DNA from: VAZQ01 sp050179645
Lineage (GTDB): Bacteria; Pseudomonadota; Alphaproteobacteria; Rhizobiales; Xanthobacteraceae
Length of the DNA stretch: 64,000 nt
Direction: 5' to 3'
Assembly (NCBI GenBank): GCA_050179645.1
Contig: JBFXEX010000001.1
Location: forward strand, 1 to 64,000
Part shown: piece by piece, positions 47,547 to 56,425 of the stretch
How the letters are laid out: every line of letters begins with the position of its first letter
Position numbering within the stretch: the stretch's first letter is position 1
Program-made: the position numbers and the translations under genes
The notes under the pieces: generated by a model
What the model was told of the DNA's origin: nothing
The model's input: only the letters and a program-made list of their open reading frames with translations
Database searches by the model: none

Positions 47547-48379
47547 GGCTGCGGACTCACAAAAACCTGAGCCACAGGCGGAGGCAAGCGATTTTGACCA
47601 TGGCAAGGTAGTTTAGGGCGCTGCGGTCGTACCGAGTTTCGATGTGTCCGAACTGCTTGAGCCTGTTGAAGCATCGTTCGATCAGGTTGCGCTTTTTGTG
47701 TTTTGTCTTGCTGTAGGTGATGCCGTCGTAGCGATTTGACTTGGGCGCGGCGTGCGGCGTGCAGTGCTGGTCCTCGATCAGGCCCCTGATCCAGTCGGCA
47801 TTGTAGCCCTTGTCGGCGATGACGTCGGCGCCCGCCGGCAATTCGTTGAGCAGCAGTTCGGCCATCGGCTGGTCGTTCATCTGGCCGGGCGAGAGTTCGT
47901 TTTGAACCGGCAGGCCGTTGCCGACCACCCGCAGATGCAGCTTGGTCGTCAGTCCTCCACGACTTCGACCGATGCAAGCGTCTCCAGGCGGTTTTTTTGG
48001 GCGGCAGCCTGCTGATGAACGCGCACGATGCGGGAATCGATCATCTGCACCTTGCCGTCGTGGGCCTCGATGATGGCATCCATCAGCTTGTCCCAGACGC
48101 CGGCCTTCCGCCAGCGGTTGATGCGGTTGTAGACCGTCGTCGGAGGCCCATAACGCTCGGGCAAATCCGCCCAGGGCGAGCCGGATCGCAAAATCCAGAA
48201 GATGCCGTTCAACACCCGCCGGTCATCGACCCGAGGCACCCCGCGCGGCTTATCCGGAACAACGGCTGGATGGTCTTCCACTCAAACTCGCTTAATTCAT
48301 AGCGGGCCATCATCAAGCTCCTTTGCGGAGCTTGATTCATCATTCAGGTGATTTGCATACCGTATATGAGTATGCGGCC
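47547..48379 (-). mobile_element. IS5-family (IS427-like) insertion sequence, 833 bp
   Basis: Imperfect terminal inverted repeats: left GGCTGCGGACTCAC, right inverted as ATGAGTATGCGGCC (extended match about 14 of 18). TA dinucleotides at 47545-47546 and 48380-48381 are the probable target duplication. It contains one transposase gene in two frames on the minus strand. Size and layout fit the IS427 subgroup. Boundaries are inferred from the repeats. Confidence 0.8.
47557..48310 (-). pseudogene. IS5-family transposase, frame-disrupted
   Basis: The protein begins at ATG 48310 as 'MARYELSEFEWKTIQPL'. It then loses frame near 48258-48262, where one base appears missing, and resumes as 'PDKPRGVPRVDDRRVLNGIF' in another frame. 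A second frame change at the A7 run (T7 at 47992-47998 on the plus strand, 'QKK|PPGDACIGRSRGGLT') fits the programmed -1 slippage known for this subgroup. The DDE domain follows with 'ADKGYNADWIRGLIEDQ' and 'RNLIERCFNRLKQF'. The A7 shift is probably functional; the first deletion probably inactivates the copy. Confidence 0.8.
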
Positions 48380-48383
48380 TAAT

Positions 48384-48669
48384 CTTGGGCAAGACGCGCG
48401 GTTTAAAATGCAACTTCTACTCCGCGTAGCGCCCGAAGGGCGCCTGCAGCGCCGCCCGGTGTATTGGAACTCCCTTGAAAACAGCCCCCGATCTCAATCG
48501 GGAGACCGGCGGCAAAGCAAGTTGGGAGACCGCAGCCTACCCTGGCAGAGCACGAGTAGCTGCAGCATCTCCGCCACGCCGCGCCGAAATTGACGTTCCA
48601 GGCGAAGGAAGCCCGACGCGAGACAAACAGATATCAATCACCTGCCCATCCGATCGAAGATTAGACATG
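48384..48669. other. Region without gene after the IS element
   Basis: About 286 bases. It contains CCGCGTAGCGCCCGA at 48422-48436, repeated at 52285-52299, and a GCGCC/GGCGC hairpin at 48431-48445. No gene seen. Confidence 0.4.
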
Positions 48670-49164
48670 TCACGTGCGCGGCGTTTGGGCCTGCAGATGC
48701 GGATCGTCGCCCGGCCGATAGCGAACCGCCCCGGCGGCGGTAGCTCCGGAAGAGACCTGAGACGCCGGAGCCAAGGTTGACGGTAATTCGCCGGAGGCCA
48801 TCTTGGCTTGAAGCTCGCGCAGGCCGTCGATATTCAGCGTAAGCGGTTTGCCAAGCCACATGGCGTTGTAGGTATGGTCGAAGATGTCGTCGCCGGTGAT
48901 GGCATGAAGCATCACGCTCAGATCATTCCGGTTGAGTGTTATCCATTCGACGAACCGCGCCAGATCTTCGGTTGGGAACTGGAATCGAAACATCGGCATC
49001 GGATGCAGCGGGTTGGCTTCGTCGAGCCAACGGTAGTCCCAAATGCGAAAATGATCCTGGACGTCCTCGTTCAATTGCACTGCCACGCCGCGTTGCTCGG
49101 ACATGAAATAAATGTGGCAATGCCAGCCGACGATCTTGTTGGGCTTGTTCGAGGGCTTGGTCAT
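48670..49164 (-). CDS. DOPA 4,5-dioxygenase family protein
   Basis: 164 residues. Family markers: 'GWHCHIYF' near residue 13 (His-x-His metal ligands), 'NPLHPMPMFRFQF' near residue 52, and 'ITGDDIFDHTYNAMWLGKPL' near residues 88-107. DOPA 4,5-dioxygenases are extradiol enzymes that open catechol rings with non-haem iron; bacterial members are mostly untested. There is a ~40-residue Ala/Ser/Pro-rich C-terminal extension beyond the usual ~120-residue domain. It lies 119 bases after dctQ of the second TRAP system on the same strand, so it may be the last gene of that operon. Confidence 0.8.
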   Translation of the reverse strand: MTKPSNKPNKIVGWHCHIYFMSEQRGVAVQLNEDVQDHFRIWDYRWLDEANPLHPMPMFRFQFPTEDLARFVEWITLNRNDLSVMLHAITGDDIFDHTYNAMWLGKPLTLNIDGLRELQAKMASGELPSTLAPASQVSSGATAAGAVRYRPGDDPHLQAQTPRT

Positions 49165-49283
49165 GCTTCAGCTCCCTGGTCTTTTTTCGGACAATTGTTA
49201 GATTGATGCGATTGCAACATAGTTCGGCGCCCACGCCAATGGCCGGCGCTCTGACAACAGCGCATCTCTGGACCGACGCAGCA

Positions 49284-49766
49284 TCACGGCGTCCCGTCGT
49301 CTCGATGGGCGCGGCGCAATGCGCCGTGGGCCGCGGCAAGCGTCGCGATGCCGAAACCGATCACGACGATGACGCCGTAGACCAGGAGTGTGATGCCAAG
49401 CCCGGGCATGACTTCTCCGGACCCGTGCAGGCCGATGGATTCGACGGCGGACCGATAGACGATGACGCCGAATAACGCCGCGGCTACCAGATGCCAGGTA
49501 CGGTCGAGTGGCGCCCGGAACCGCTGCGGAAGCCACGCCGACAGAGGCTCGACCTGAATGTGAAGGTTTGACGACTGGCATTCCGCGAGCGCGGTGCTCA
49601 TGGCAACCACCATCAGGATGCCAACCATGTCGATTACACCGCGAAGGATCAGAAGATTGGTCGCCCGTCCCACGACCTCGACCACGGTCACAATGACGGC
49701 GACGAGCAGCGCAAACGAGCCGATCGAGGTGACGTACCACAGGAACGCCCGGAACCGCTCGTTCAT
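49284..49766 (-). CDS. dctQ: TRAP transporter small permease (DctQ), second system
   Basis: 160 residues with four hydrophobic helices, 'FALLVAVIVTVVEVVGRATN' near residue 18 and 'HLVAAALFGVIVYRSAVES' near residue 92. Its ATG overlaps the dctM stop (ATGA at 49763-49766), so it is translated after dctM. The usual gene order in TRAP operons is dctP-dctQ-dctM; here it is P-M-Q. Confidence 0.9.
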   Translation of the reverse strand: MNERFRAFLWYVTSIGSFALLVAVIVTVVEVVGRATNLLILRGVIDMVGILMVVAMSTALAECQSSNLHIQVEPLSAWLPQRFRAPLDRTWHLVAAALFGVIVYRSAVESIGLHGSGEVMPGLGITLLVYGVIVVIGFGIATLAAAHGALRRAHRDDGTP

Positions 49767-51061
49767 GGCCCCATCCTTTGCGGCAGAAACAGCGCGATCT
49801 GGGGGAAGGCCAGCAACAGCGCGGCCAGCGCAATCATAGCGCCGAGGAACGGCCAGATGCCGATGAACGCGTCGCGCATGCTGATCTCGCGCACCAGCGA
49901 CACCAGCACGAAGACGTTCAGGCCGACGGGCGGCGTGATCAGGCCGAACTCGATCAGCAGCACCATCACGATGCCGAACCAGATCGGATCGAAGCCGAGC
50001 GCCGTGATAAGCGGATAGAGCACCGGCACGGTCAGGAACATGATGCCGAGGCTTTCCATCAGGCAGCCCAATCCGCTCAGCACCAGCATGATAACGACCA
50101 TGACGAGGTAGCGGTTGAGGTCGAACTGCGTGATCGCCTCGGCTAGGTCACCCGGCAGGCGGCTCGCCTCCATGAAGAACTGGTAGAAGGCGGTGCCGAT
50201 GATGATGAGATAGATGACGGCCGACGACAGGGCGCTGTCACGCAGCGCGGCGAACAGCAGCGACCAGGTCAGCCGCCGCGCGACAGCAGCCAGCACGATG
50301 GCAGCCGCCGCCCCCATGGCGGCGCCCTCCGTAGGCGTAAACAGCCCGACGAAGATGCCGCCCATCAGGAAGCCAAACAGCACGAGGACCGGCAAGACGC
50401 CGAAAAGCTTCTTCCAGTCGCGCCGCTGGTCGGCGGCGAGCGGCGCATCCTCGGGCCGCCGCCACGTCCACACCATGACGACGAGGGCGAACAGCGCGAT
50501 CAGAATGCAACCGGGCACGATCCCGGCGATGAACAGCTGGCCGATCGAGTTCTCGGTGAGGTAGGCGTAGATGATCATCATGGTGGATGGGGGGATCATG
50601 ATGCCGAGCGTGCCGCCCGCCGCGATCGAGCCGCCGACCAGGCGAGGGCTGTAGCGATACGCCAGCATCTGCGGCGCTGCGACCTGCGCCATCGTCGAGG
50701 CACAGGCCAGCGAGGAGCCGCACACCGCGGAAAATCCTCCGGCCGCAATGATGGTGGCGATCGCCAGACCGCCCCGCACACGGCCGACCACCACATAGAT
50801 CGCCTCGTAGAGGAGTTGCGAGAGCCCGGCCCGCACCGCAACGTTGCCCATCAGAATGAACAACGGCAGCGTCGACAGCGCGTAGTTGCTGAGGATCTCG
50901 ATCGGCACCGTGCCGAGCAGATAAAATGCGGTATCCCAGCCCTTCAGAATGACGATGCCGCCAATCCCGGTGATCGCCACGGCGATGCCGATGGGCGCCC
51001 GCAGCGCGAGCAGCGCGCACAGGACGACGAAGCCGGACAGTCCGAGCGCGAAAGGCGACAT
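49763..51061 (-). CDS. dctM: TRAP transporter large permease (DctM), second system
   Basis: 432 residues, 12 helices. Family patterns: 'LPLFILMGNVAVRAGLSQLL', 'GGTLGIMIPPSTMMIIYA', 'FGLITPPVGLNVFVL'. It forms the sodium-coupled channel for the substrate captured by the DctP encoded 68 bases upstream. It is only distantly similar to the DctM at 9834. Confidence 0.95.
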   Translation of the reverse strand: MSPFALGLSGFVVLCALLALRAPIGIAVAITGIGGIVILKGWDTAFYLLGTVPIEILSNYALSTLPLFILMGNVAVRAGLSQLLYEAIYVVVGRVRGGLAIATIIAAGGFSAVCGSSLACASTMAQVAAPQMLAYRYSPRLVGGSIAAGGTLGIMIPPSTMMIIYAYLTENSIGQLFIAGIVPGCILIALFALVVMVWTWRRPEDAPLAADQRRDWKKLFGVLPVLVLFGFLMGGIFVGLFTPTEGAAMGAAAAIVLAAVARRLTWSLLFAALRDSALSSAVIYLIIIGTAFYQFFMEASRLPGDLAEAITQFDLNRYLVMVVIMLVLSGLGCLMESLGIMFLTVPVLYPLITALGFDPIWFGIVMVLLIEFGLITPPVGLNVFVLVSLVREISMRDAFIGIWPFLGAMIALAALLLAFPQIALFLPQRMGP

Positions 51062-51129
51062 CAGGTCACGGAGTTTGTTTCAGGCAGCGGCGGCCGCGCC
51101 CGTTGCGGGCGAGGCCGAGAGCTCGGCGA

Positions 51130-52167
51130 TCAGTTGGCCTTGGCGCCGGCGGCCTTCTGCTTTTCGTACTCGGCCAGGAATTCTCGATGGAAGTCCTTGG
51201 CCTTCATGCCCTTGGCTTCCAGCCCCTGGAGGTAGGCATCGATAACGGGCTGGACCTGCTTCTGCCAGCGCGCGCGTTCGCTCGCCGACAGGGCGGTCAT
51301 ATTGTGACCGGGCGACTGCGCGATCTCCAGGCCGGGCTTGTCGGTAGCGTGGAACGCGCTTGAGAACCTGGCGGCGGTATCCGGGTTCGAATAGGCGTCG
51401 AGCAGCGCCTTCACATCCGCCGGCAGGCTGTCGTATTTCTTCTGGTTCATGAAGATGAACAGCGGCGCCGCGGTGATGTCGACCTTGAGATGGTGTGACG
51501 TGACCTCGCCGACCTTGAAGGCGCGAAGCATCCCCCAGGCGCCGATCGAACCGTCGATGACGCCCTTCTGCAGCCGCTCGTAGATTTGCGGCGCCGGCAC
51601 GATGATGCCCTCGGCGTTAAGCTGCTTGAGCGCATCCACCATGGAGGGTCCGCCGGCACGAATTTTGAGGCCCTTGAGGTCCTCGAGCTTGCTCACCGGC
51701 TGGCGGGTGTGAAGCTGCTGGACCGCCGTCAGCCAAATCGCGATCGGGTGGACACCGGGATATTCCTGCTTGAGGTACTTGCCCTGCGTCAGCCACAGCG
51801 CCCGGCTTGCCGCGACCGCATCCTCATAGAGGAACGGCAGTTCGACAATCTCGGTCATCGGGAAGCGGCCCGGCGTGTAGCCGAACAGTCCATGCGCGAT
51901 ATCGACTACGCCACGCTGCACCTGCTCGAACTGCCGCTGCGGCTGTCCGAACCCGGTCCCTCCGAAATAGGTCTCGAACTTCACCTTGCCGTTGGAAGCC
52001 TTCTGGATGTCCTCCACCATCTTGTCGATCACCATGCGGTGGTTCGGATTGGCGGAGCCCGAGAATGCGCTGAACGACAGCGTAAGCGTTTCGGCGCGCG
52101 CCCCGGCGCCTGGCAACGACAGCGCCAACATTGCCGCTGTCGCGGCGATGGTATGCATCAGCTTCAT
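51130..52167 (-). CDS. dctP: TRAP transporter substrate-binding protein (DctP), second system
   Basis: 345 residues with a Sec signal peptide ending 'GAGARAETL'. Features are 'LVSFSAFSGSANPNHRMV'-like start after the leader, 'LEDLKGLKIRAGGPSMVDAL' (Arg of the carboxylate anchor) and 'QKGVIDGSIGAWGMLRAF'. TRAP receptors bind organic acids, and in Rhodopseudomonas the Tar system binds aromatic acids such as p-coumarate. The neighbouring hydratase/lyase gene lies 170 bases upstream on the same strand, which points to an aromatic or aryl-propenoic acid. That ligand is inference. Confidence 0.9.
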   Translation of the reverse strand: MKLMHTIAATAAMLALSLPGAGARAETLTLSFSAFSGSANPNHRMVIDKMVEDIQKASNGKVKFETYFGGTGFGQPQRQFEQVQRGVVDIAHGLFGYTPGRFPMTEIVELPFLYEDAVAASRALWLTQGKYLKQEYPGVHPIAIWLTAVQQLHTRQPVSKLEDLKGLKIRAGGPSMVDALKQLNAEGIIVPAPQIYERLQKGVIDGSIGAWGMLRAFKVGEVTSHHLKVDITAAPLFIFMNQKKYDSLPADVKALLDAYSNPDTAARFSSAFHATDKPGLEIAQSPGHNMTALSASERARWQKQVQPVIDAYLQGLEAKGMKAKDFHREFLAEYEKQKAAGAKAN

Positions 52168-52337
52168 TACATCCTCCCTGTGCAGTGTCTCTCCGGTTGG
52201 ACGACTGCATCTGTTCTGATTTGATGGCTACTAGTATCCGATGACTGCTCTTCTAACGTCTCCCAGAAGAATTGCACTGCGACGCCGCGTAGCGCCCGAT
52301 ATCCTCCGCTTACACGGGCGGACCGCAGGACCTTGCC

Positions 52338-53168
52338 TCACTCGCTGGTTCGATCGTACTCGCCCAGTCCCGGTCGATAAGTCTTCTCGTCAAGAAACTG
52401 CCTCATCGCCCGCGTTCGACCCGATTCCGGATCGAGGTATTGGAGCTCACGCTCCTTCGCGAGCAAATAATCTGCGGCCTGCTCGATACTCATGCCGCGC
52501 ACGAACCGAAGGCTCTCCTTGATCGTCCGCAGCGTCTGCGGGTTCTTTCTTGCCAGCAGCTCTGCTAGCGCCATCGTTTCCGAAAGCAGCTGATTCCGCG
52601 GCACGGACTTGTTGATCAGGCGAATAGCTGCGGCTTGCTTGCCGTCAAGCGGCTCGCCGGTCATCGCGTACCAAACTGCATCGCGGTATGACAAACCATC
52701 CATGATGACCTTGCCGACAAGTCCGCCCGGCAGAATTCCCCAATTCACTTCCGACAGACCAAATTGGGCATCATCTGCCGCGATGGCGAAATCACAGGCG
52801 TAGAGCTGAACAAACGCGCCGCCAAAGCAGTGACCGTTGACCATCGCGATGGTCGGCTTGGGAAACGTACTTAATAACGTCCACCGCCATTGATGATTGG
52901 CCAATCTGGCGAGGTGCCGCTCTTTTGGCTTGTCATCGAGATCACGGAAAAACAGCTTGATGTCCTGGCCCGCGCACCAGCTCTCTCCGGCCCCTGTCAG
53001 CACGAGGACCCGGGTATCGGGATCCTCTGCCAGTTCCTTAAGAACGTCGACCATTTCGAAATGGAGCTGCGGGCTCATTGCGTTGCGCTTGTCAGGTCGA
53101 TTTAGCGTGACGATGGTCGTTGTGCCTTCGCGCGCAACCTTGACCGTCTGCAACGAGTTGAAATCCAC
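52338..53168 (-). CDS. p-Hydroxycinnamoyl-CoA hydratase/lyase-like enzyme
   Basis: 276 residues from GTG 53168 (GGGAG seven bases upstream), the same length as characterised HCHL. That enzyme hydrates feruloyl- or coumaroyl-CoA and cleaves it to an aromatic aldehyde plus acetyl-CoA. Crotonase markers are 'LNRPDKRNAMSP', 'GESWCAGQDI', 'MVNGHCFGGAF', and catalytic Glu140 in 'LSEVNWGILPGG' (reference Glu143). The C-terminal 'QFLDEKTYRPGLGEYD' is diagnostic of HCHL rather than general crotonases. From the recalled Pseudomonas HCHL sequence, Ser123 corresponds to Val120 and Tyr239 to Leu236 here, so the substrate may differ. The TRAP genes follow downstream. Confidence 0.85.
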   Translation of the reverse strand: MDFNSLQTVKVAREGTTTIVTLNRPDKRNAMSPQLHFEMVDVLKELAEDPDTRVLVLTGAGESWCAGQDIKLFFRDLDDKPKERHLARLANHQWRWTLLSTFPKPTIAMVNGHCFGGAFVQLYACDFAIAADDAQFGLSEVNWGILPGGLVGKVIMDGLSYRDAVWYAMTGEPLDGKQAAAIRLINKSVPRNQLLSETMALAELLARKNPQTLRTIKESLRFVRGMSIEQAADYLLAKERELQYLDPESGRTRAMRQFLDEKTYRPGLGEYDRTSE

Positions 53169-53255
53169 GGCATCACTCCCGAAAAATCCGCTGTCAGGTT
53201 TGCGACCTTGCCGCGGACTAGAAAGCATTCTAATCCCGGCCTCCCTAGTGTCAAA

Positions 53256-53277
53256 CAATCAATCTATTGACCTTTTG
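53256..53277. promoter_or_regulatory. Candidate shared operator, copy 1
   Basis: Starts CAATCAAT and ends CTTTTG, with TCAAT-CT-ATTGA inside as an interrupted palindrome. About 16 of 22 positions match the segment at 56426-56447. It lies between the divergent HCHL-like and Bug genes. It could bind the GntR regulator of the cluster. Evidence is by sight only. Confidence 0.35.
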
Positions 53278-53386
53278 ATCGTTCTATACTCTGTTGACCG
53301 GAATAGTTCAGCCGCCTGCCCGTGGGCTGGCGGAAATGCGCACAGCTACCGCAGAACGAAAATAGGAACTGATTTGGGAGAAACCC

Positions 53387-54355
53387 ATGCTGCGTTTTCT
53401 TGCTGCTCTGGTCGCGCTGTCGGTAGTGGCGGCAAAAGCGCCGGCTCAAGAGCAATGGCCCTCCCGTCCGATCAACTTGATCGTACCCTACGCAGCCGGA
53501 ACCGCTCCGGATGTGATCGCACGGCTCCTTAGCGATCAACTATCTGTCCGGCTGGGTCAGCCTGTGGTCGTCGACAACAAGACTGGAGCCGGCGGGCTGA
53601 TCGGCACGGAAGCTGCGGCTGGCTCGAAGAACGACGGGTACACGCTGTTTCTCGGCTCGCTCGACACGCAGGCCATCATTGGTCACTTGTACACTAAACG
53701 GAAGCACGATCCGGCGACGGCGCTTGTGCCGATTTCAATTCTCGGACGCATCGTCAACGTGATCGCAGCCTCGCCGGCACTTAACATCGGCTCGATGAAA
53801 GAATTGCTGGAGGCTGGTAAGCAGGGACGGACTTTCACATTCGCCACACCGGGCGTCGGGACAAATCTTCATCTGATTGGGGAACTCATCAAGCAACGCA
53901 CTGGAGTCAATCTGAACCACGTCCCTTATCGCGCGGCGAGCGCGGGCTACACCGACGCCATGGCGGGACGGATCGATCTGGTGATTGCTGGGCTGCCTCC
54001 GCTCGCAGGCCTGCTCCGGGACAACAAGCTGAAGTCGTTGGTAACGACCGCACCTGATCGTGTGCCCACTCTTCCGGACACACCAACAATGGCGGAAATC
54101 GGCCACAAGGAGTTGACGGTTATCGGCTGGTTCGGTCTGCTCGCCCCCGCCGGCACCAGTCCCGAGATCATCAACAAGCTTCATGCCGAGGTGAAGGCGA
54201 TCACTCAGAGCGAGGCTTATCGCAACCGGATGCGGGCCATGTTCATCGATCCGGTGAGTAGCAGTTCGCCTGAGGAATTCGGTGCGTTGATCAAGGCGGA
54301 GTCTGAGCGGTTTGGCGAGGTCGTGCGGGCAGCCAACATCAAGGTCCATCAGTAA
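53387..54355 (+). CDS. Bug/TctC-family tripartite tricarboxylate receptor, copy 1
   Basis: 322 residues with a signal peptide ending 'KAPAQEQWP'. Family markers: 'WPSRPINLIVPYAAGTAPDV' and 'VVVDNKTGAGGLIGTEAAA' near residues 23-80, and 'PTMAEIGHKELTVIGWFGLL' near residue 230. Bug receptors capture organic or aromatic acids in the periplasm for TTT transporters, often using permeases encoded elsewhere. No TctA/TctB gene is in the window. It is divergent from the HCHL-like gene and convergent with the GntR gene. Confidence 0.92.
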   Translation: MLRFLAALVALSVVAAKAPAQEQWPSRPINLIVPYAAGTAPDVIARLLSDQLSVRLGQPVVVDNKTGAGGLIGTEAAAGSKNDGYTLFLGSLDTQAIIGHLYTKRKHDPATALVPISILGRIVNVIAASPALNIGSMKELLEAGKQGRTFTFATPGVGTNLHLIGELIKQRTGVNLNHVPYRAASAGYTDAMAGRIDLVIAGLPPLAGLLRDNKLKSLVTTAPDRVPTLPDTPTMAEIGHKELTVIGWFGLLAPAGTSPEIINKLHAEVKAITQSEAYRNRMRAMFIDPVSSSSPEEFGALIKAESERFGEVVRAANIKVHQ

Positions 54356-54365
54356 CAATATCCCC

Positions 54366-55124
54366 TCATCGAAGCTCGATTTCCATCGAAATCGCGTCAC
54401 CGCGATAGACGCCGTGTCCGGCGTACAGAACGATCCCGCTTCGGTCGACGGCTATGCGATCGACCTTCGCGACCGGAGCGTTCAGGGGAATTCGCAGGAG
54501 CGCCGCTACATCGACGTCCGCGATCCCGATGGTCAGAGTTTGCCATGCCTTAGCGATCCGTGGACCGGCGATCTTGTGAAGGATTGGCAAGGTCGGCAGG
54601 CGGCGGAACTGAAGCGGTTGCCCCTGCCTGAACAGTTCATACTCGAGATGAAACCGGCCAACGAGGTAGGGTACGTCCTGGCGCAGATGCAACCTGCGCA
54701 TCATTTGATATTTTGGCGCGGCACGACCTTTGACTCTGTCGAGAGGCGGCAGATCCGTCACGACGCGCTGCTCAAGCACTTCGATCTTGGCGCCGGCATG
54801 GGCCGAAATCAACGACTTCCAGTCGATCTCGAGCTTGTGGGCATGGCCGCCCAGAGGCGAGTTTCTGACGAACGTTCCCTTGGCGCGAAGGCGCTCAAGC
54901 AGACCTTCCTGTTCGAGAACACCCAAGGCCTCGCGGATCGTCCCCCTCGCCACAGAAAATTCATCCGCAAGTTTATCGACGTTCGGGATGCGGCCACCGA
55001 CCGGCCACTCGCCGGACGCGATCCAATTGCGGAACAGCGTCGCCAGTTGAATGTAGCGGGCGACTGGGCTGCGGTTCAGATCGGTCGCATTGGTGACGAC
55101 CCGGAGTGCACGATTCGTGGTCAT
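54366..55124 (-). CDS. GntR family regulator with UTRA domain
   Basis: 252 residues from ATG 55124. The winged helix is 'PNVDKLADEFSVARGTIREA' (about residues 47-66), followed by the wing 'LLERLRAKGTFV'. Residues ~100-250 fit a UTRA effector domain ending 'GHGVYRGDAISMEIELR'. It lies 26 bases after the short TPP enzyme gene on the same strand, so it is in that operon, and it probably controls the divergent cluster at 56.4 kb. The effector is presumably a pathway intermediate. Confidence 0.92.
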   Translation of the reverse strand: MTTNRALRVVTNATDLNRSPVARYIQLATLFRNWIASGEWPVGGRIPNVDKLADEFSVARGTIREALGVLEQEGLLERLRAKGTFVRNSPLGGHAHKLEIDWKSLISAHAGAKIEVLEQRVVTDLPPLDRVKGRAAPKYQMMRRLHLRQDVPYLVGRFHLEYELFRQGQPLQFRRLPTLPILHKIAGPRIAKAWQTLTIGIADVDVAALLRIPLNAPVAKVDRIAVDRSGIVLYAGHGVYRGDAISMEIELR

Positions 55125-55150
55125 AGAGCGATTGCCTGTTCCGCGCTGCG

Positions 55151-56407
55151 TCAATGGGGAAAGCCAGTATAGTCCGGCACGATGTGAACATCGATGAAGT
55201 AACACGCGCCGTTGGCCACCGCATCGACCCCGCGCCACACCGCCTCGCCCAGGTCCGAGAGCCTCAGAACGGCCTCCGATGCGTCGAAGCCTTGCGCCTT
55301 TGCGATCGCGGTTAGGTCGATGTCAGGATCGACGACACGTTGTCCGACCCACGCCGTTTCGGTCGGCCGGTTGCGCGACTTCGCTGTCACCTCCTGGTGC
55401 TGCTCATCGATGTAGTAGCCGCGATTGTTAGCGACAATTATCAGCACTGGAATCCGCCGGTTGACCGCCGTCCAGAGGGCCGTCGGCGTCATCAGAAATT
55501 CGCCGTCGCCGAACACCGCGACCGGAATCCGGCCGCTGCCCTTCAACGCCAGAGCCGAACCGACCGACATTCCGGTTGCGCCTCCAACGCCCGCCGCTCC
55601 GTCGGCGCCCAGATAATCAAGCGGATGGCGGATTGGCAGAGAACTCGCCTGCCAGCCGAGCGGCGCCCGCATCAGGCAATAGTCCCTGCCGGCGAGCGCA
55701 GCGTGCAGCGCTTCGCCGATGTCCCAGAGGCCGATTGCCTCTGGCCCGCCGCGCAACGGCCGTTTGCGCGTCACGGTCCGCCCGATCCCGCGACGTTCGT
55801 CCAATCGACAGCGAGCCCGTTCCGCCAGGGTAGAATGCTGCGCGAGTTCCTGAAGCAAATGCGGTACGACGCAATCGGGCTCGGCGAGGATATCGATATC
55901 GACCGGTGCGAGGCCGAGGTGATCGCGGGTCCAGCCGCGATGCAGAAAACCGCGCAGCAGCGACTCGACGGCGCCCTTTACGGACAGCGGCTGGTCGTCC
56001 CATTTGGTGTAACTGCGCACCAGCGCGCCCTGGTCGGCGACGCTGTGCAACCAGTCCACCGGCGTCCTCCGACGCTCGGAATCGAGCGGCCCGATTCCAC
56101 CCAACACCATCATCGGCACGCGGTCGCACCAGGCGTTGTACATCGCCATGCTGGCGTGCATCACGCCGACGTTGCAGTGCACGATCACGCCCAGCGGCCG
56201 GCCTGTAACCCGCGCATAGCCGTGGGCGATGGCGACGGCGTTTTCCTCGTGCAGCGCCAGGATCATCTCCGGATCGCGATTGCCCAGGTGATTGACTAGG
56301 CTCTCGTGCAGCCCGCGAAAGCTCGACCCCGGACAGACGACGACATAGTCGAGCTTCAGCGCCCGCAGCGCATCGGCGATTACGTCGCTGTTCCAGATGT
56401 CGGTCAT
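55151..56407 (-). CDS. Short TPP-dependent decarboxylase-like enzyme
   Basis: 418 residues from ATG 56407. The N-terminal PYR domain has 'VVCPGSSFRGLHESLVNH' and the catalytic Glu in 'ALHEENAVAIAHGYAR' (~54-55). The C-terminal PP domain has 'VFGDGEFLMTPTALWTA' (GDG ~300-302) and 'IVANNRGYY'. The stretch between them is only about 60-75 residues, so the central domain of the ~550-residue family is mostly missing, as in phosphonopyruvate or sulfopyruvate decarboxylases. It may decarboxylate an aryl-2-oxo acid. It is divergent from the next gene over only 75 bases. Confidence 0.8.
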   Translation of the reverse strand: MTDIWNSDVIADALRALKLDYVVVCPGSSFRGLHESLVNHLGNRDPEMILALHEENAVAIAHGYARVTGRPLGVIVHCNVGVMHASMAMYNAWCDRVPMMVLGGIGPLDSERRRTPVDWLHSVADQGALVRSYTKWDDQPLSVKGAVESLLRGFLHRGWTRDHLGLAPVDIDILAEPDCVVPHLLQELAQHSTLAERARCRLDERRGIGRTVTRKRPLRGGPEAIGLWDIGEALHAALAGRDYCLMRAPLGWQASSLPIRHPLDYLGADGAAGVGGATGMSVGSALALKGSGRIPVAVFGDGEFLMTPTALWTAVNRRIPVLIIVANNRGYYIDEQHQEVTAKSRNRPTETAWVGQRVVDPDIDLTAIAKAQGFDASEAVLRLSDLGEAVWRGVDAVANGACYFIDVHIVPDYTGFPH

Positions 56408-56425
56408 GACCGTCCCCGCGTCATT

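Noticed and set aside
47949..48281. Separate small gene 'MEDHPAVVPDKPRG'
   Set aside because: It is the middle part of the IS5-family transposase in a shifted frame, not an independent gene.
53267..53290. TTGACC and TATACT as a sigma-70 promoter of the Bug copy 1 gene
   Set aside because: Only 12 bases separate the hexamers, too short for a normal promoter.
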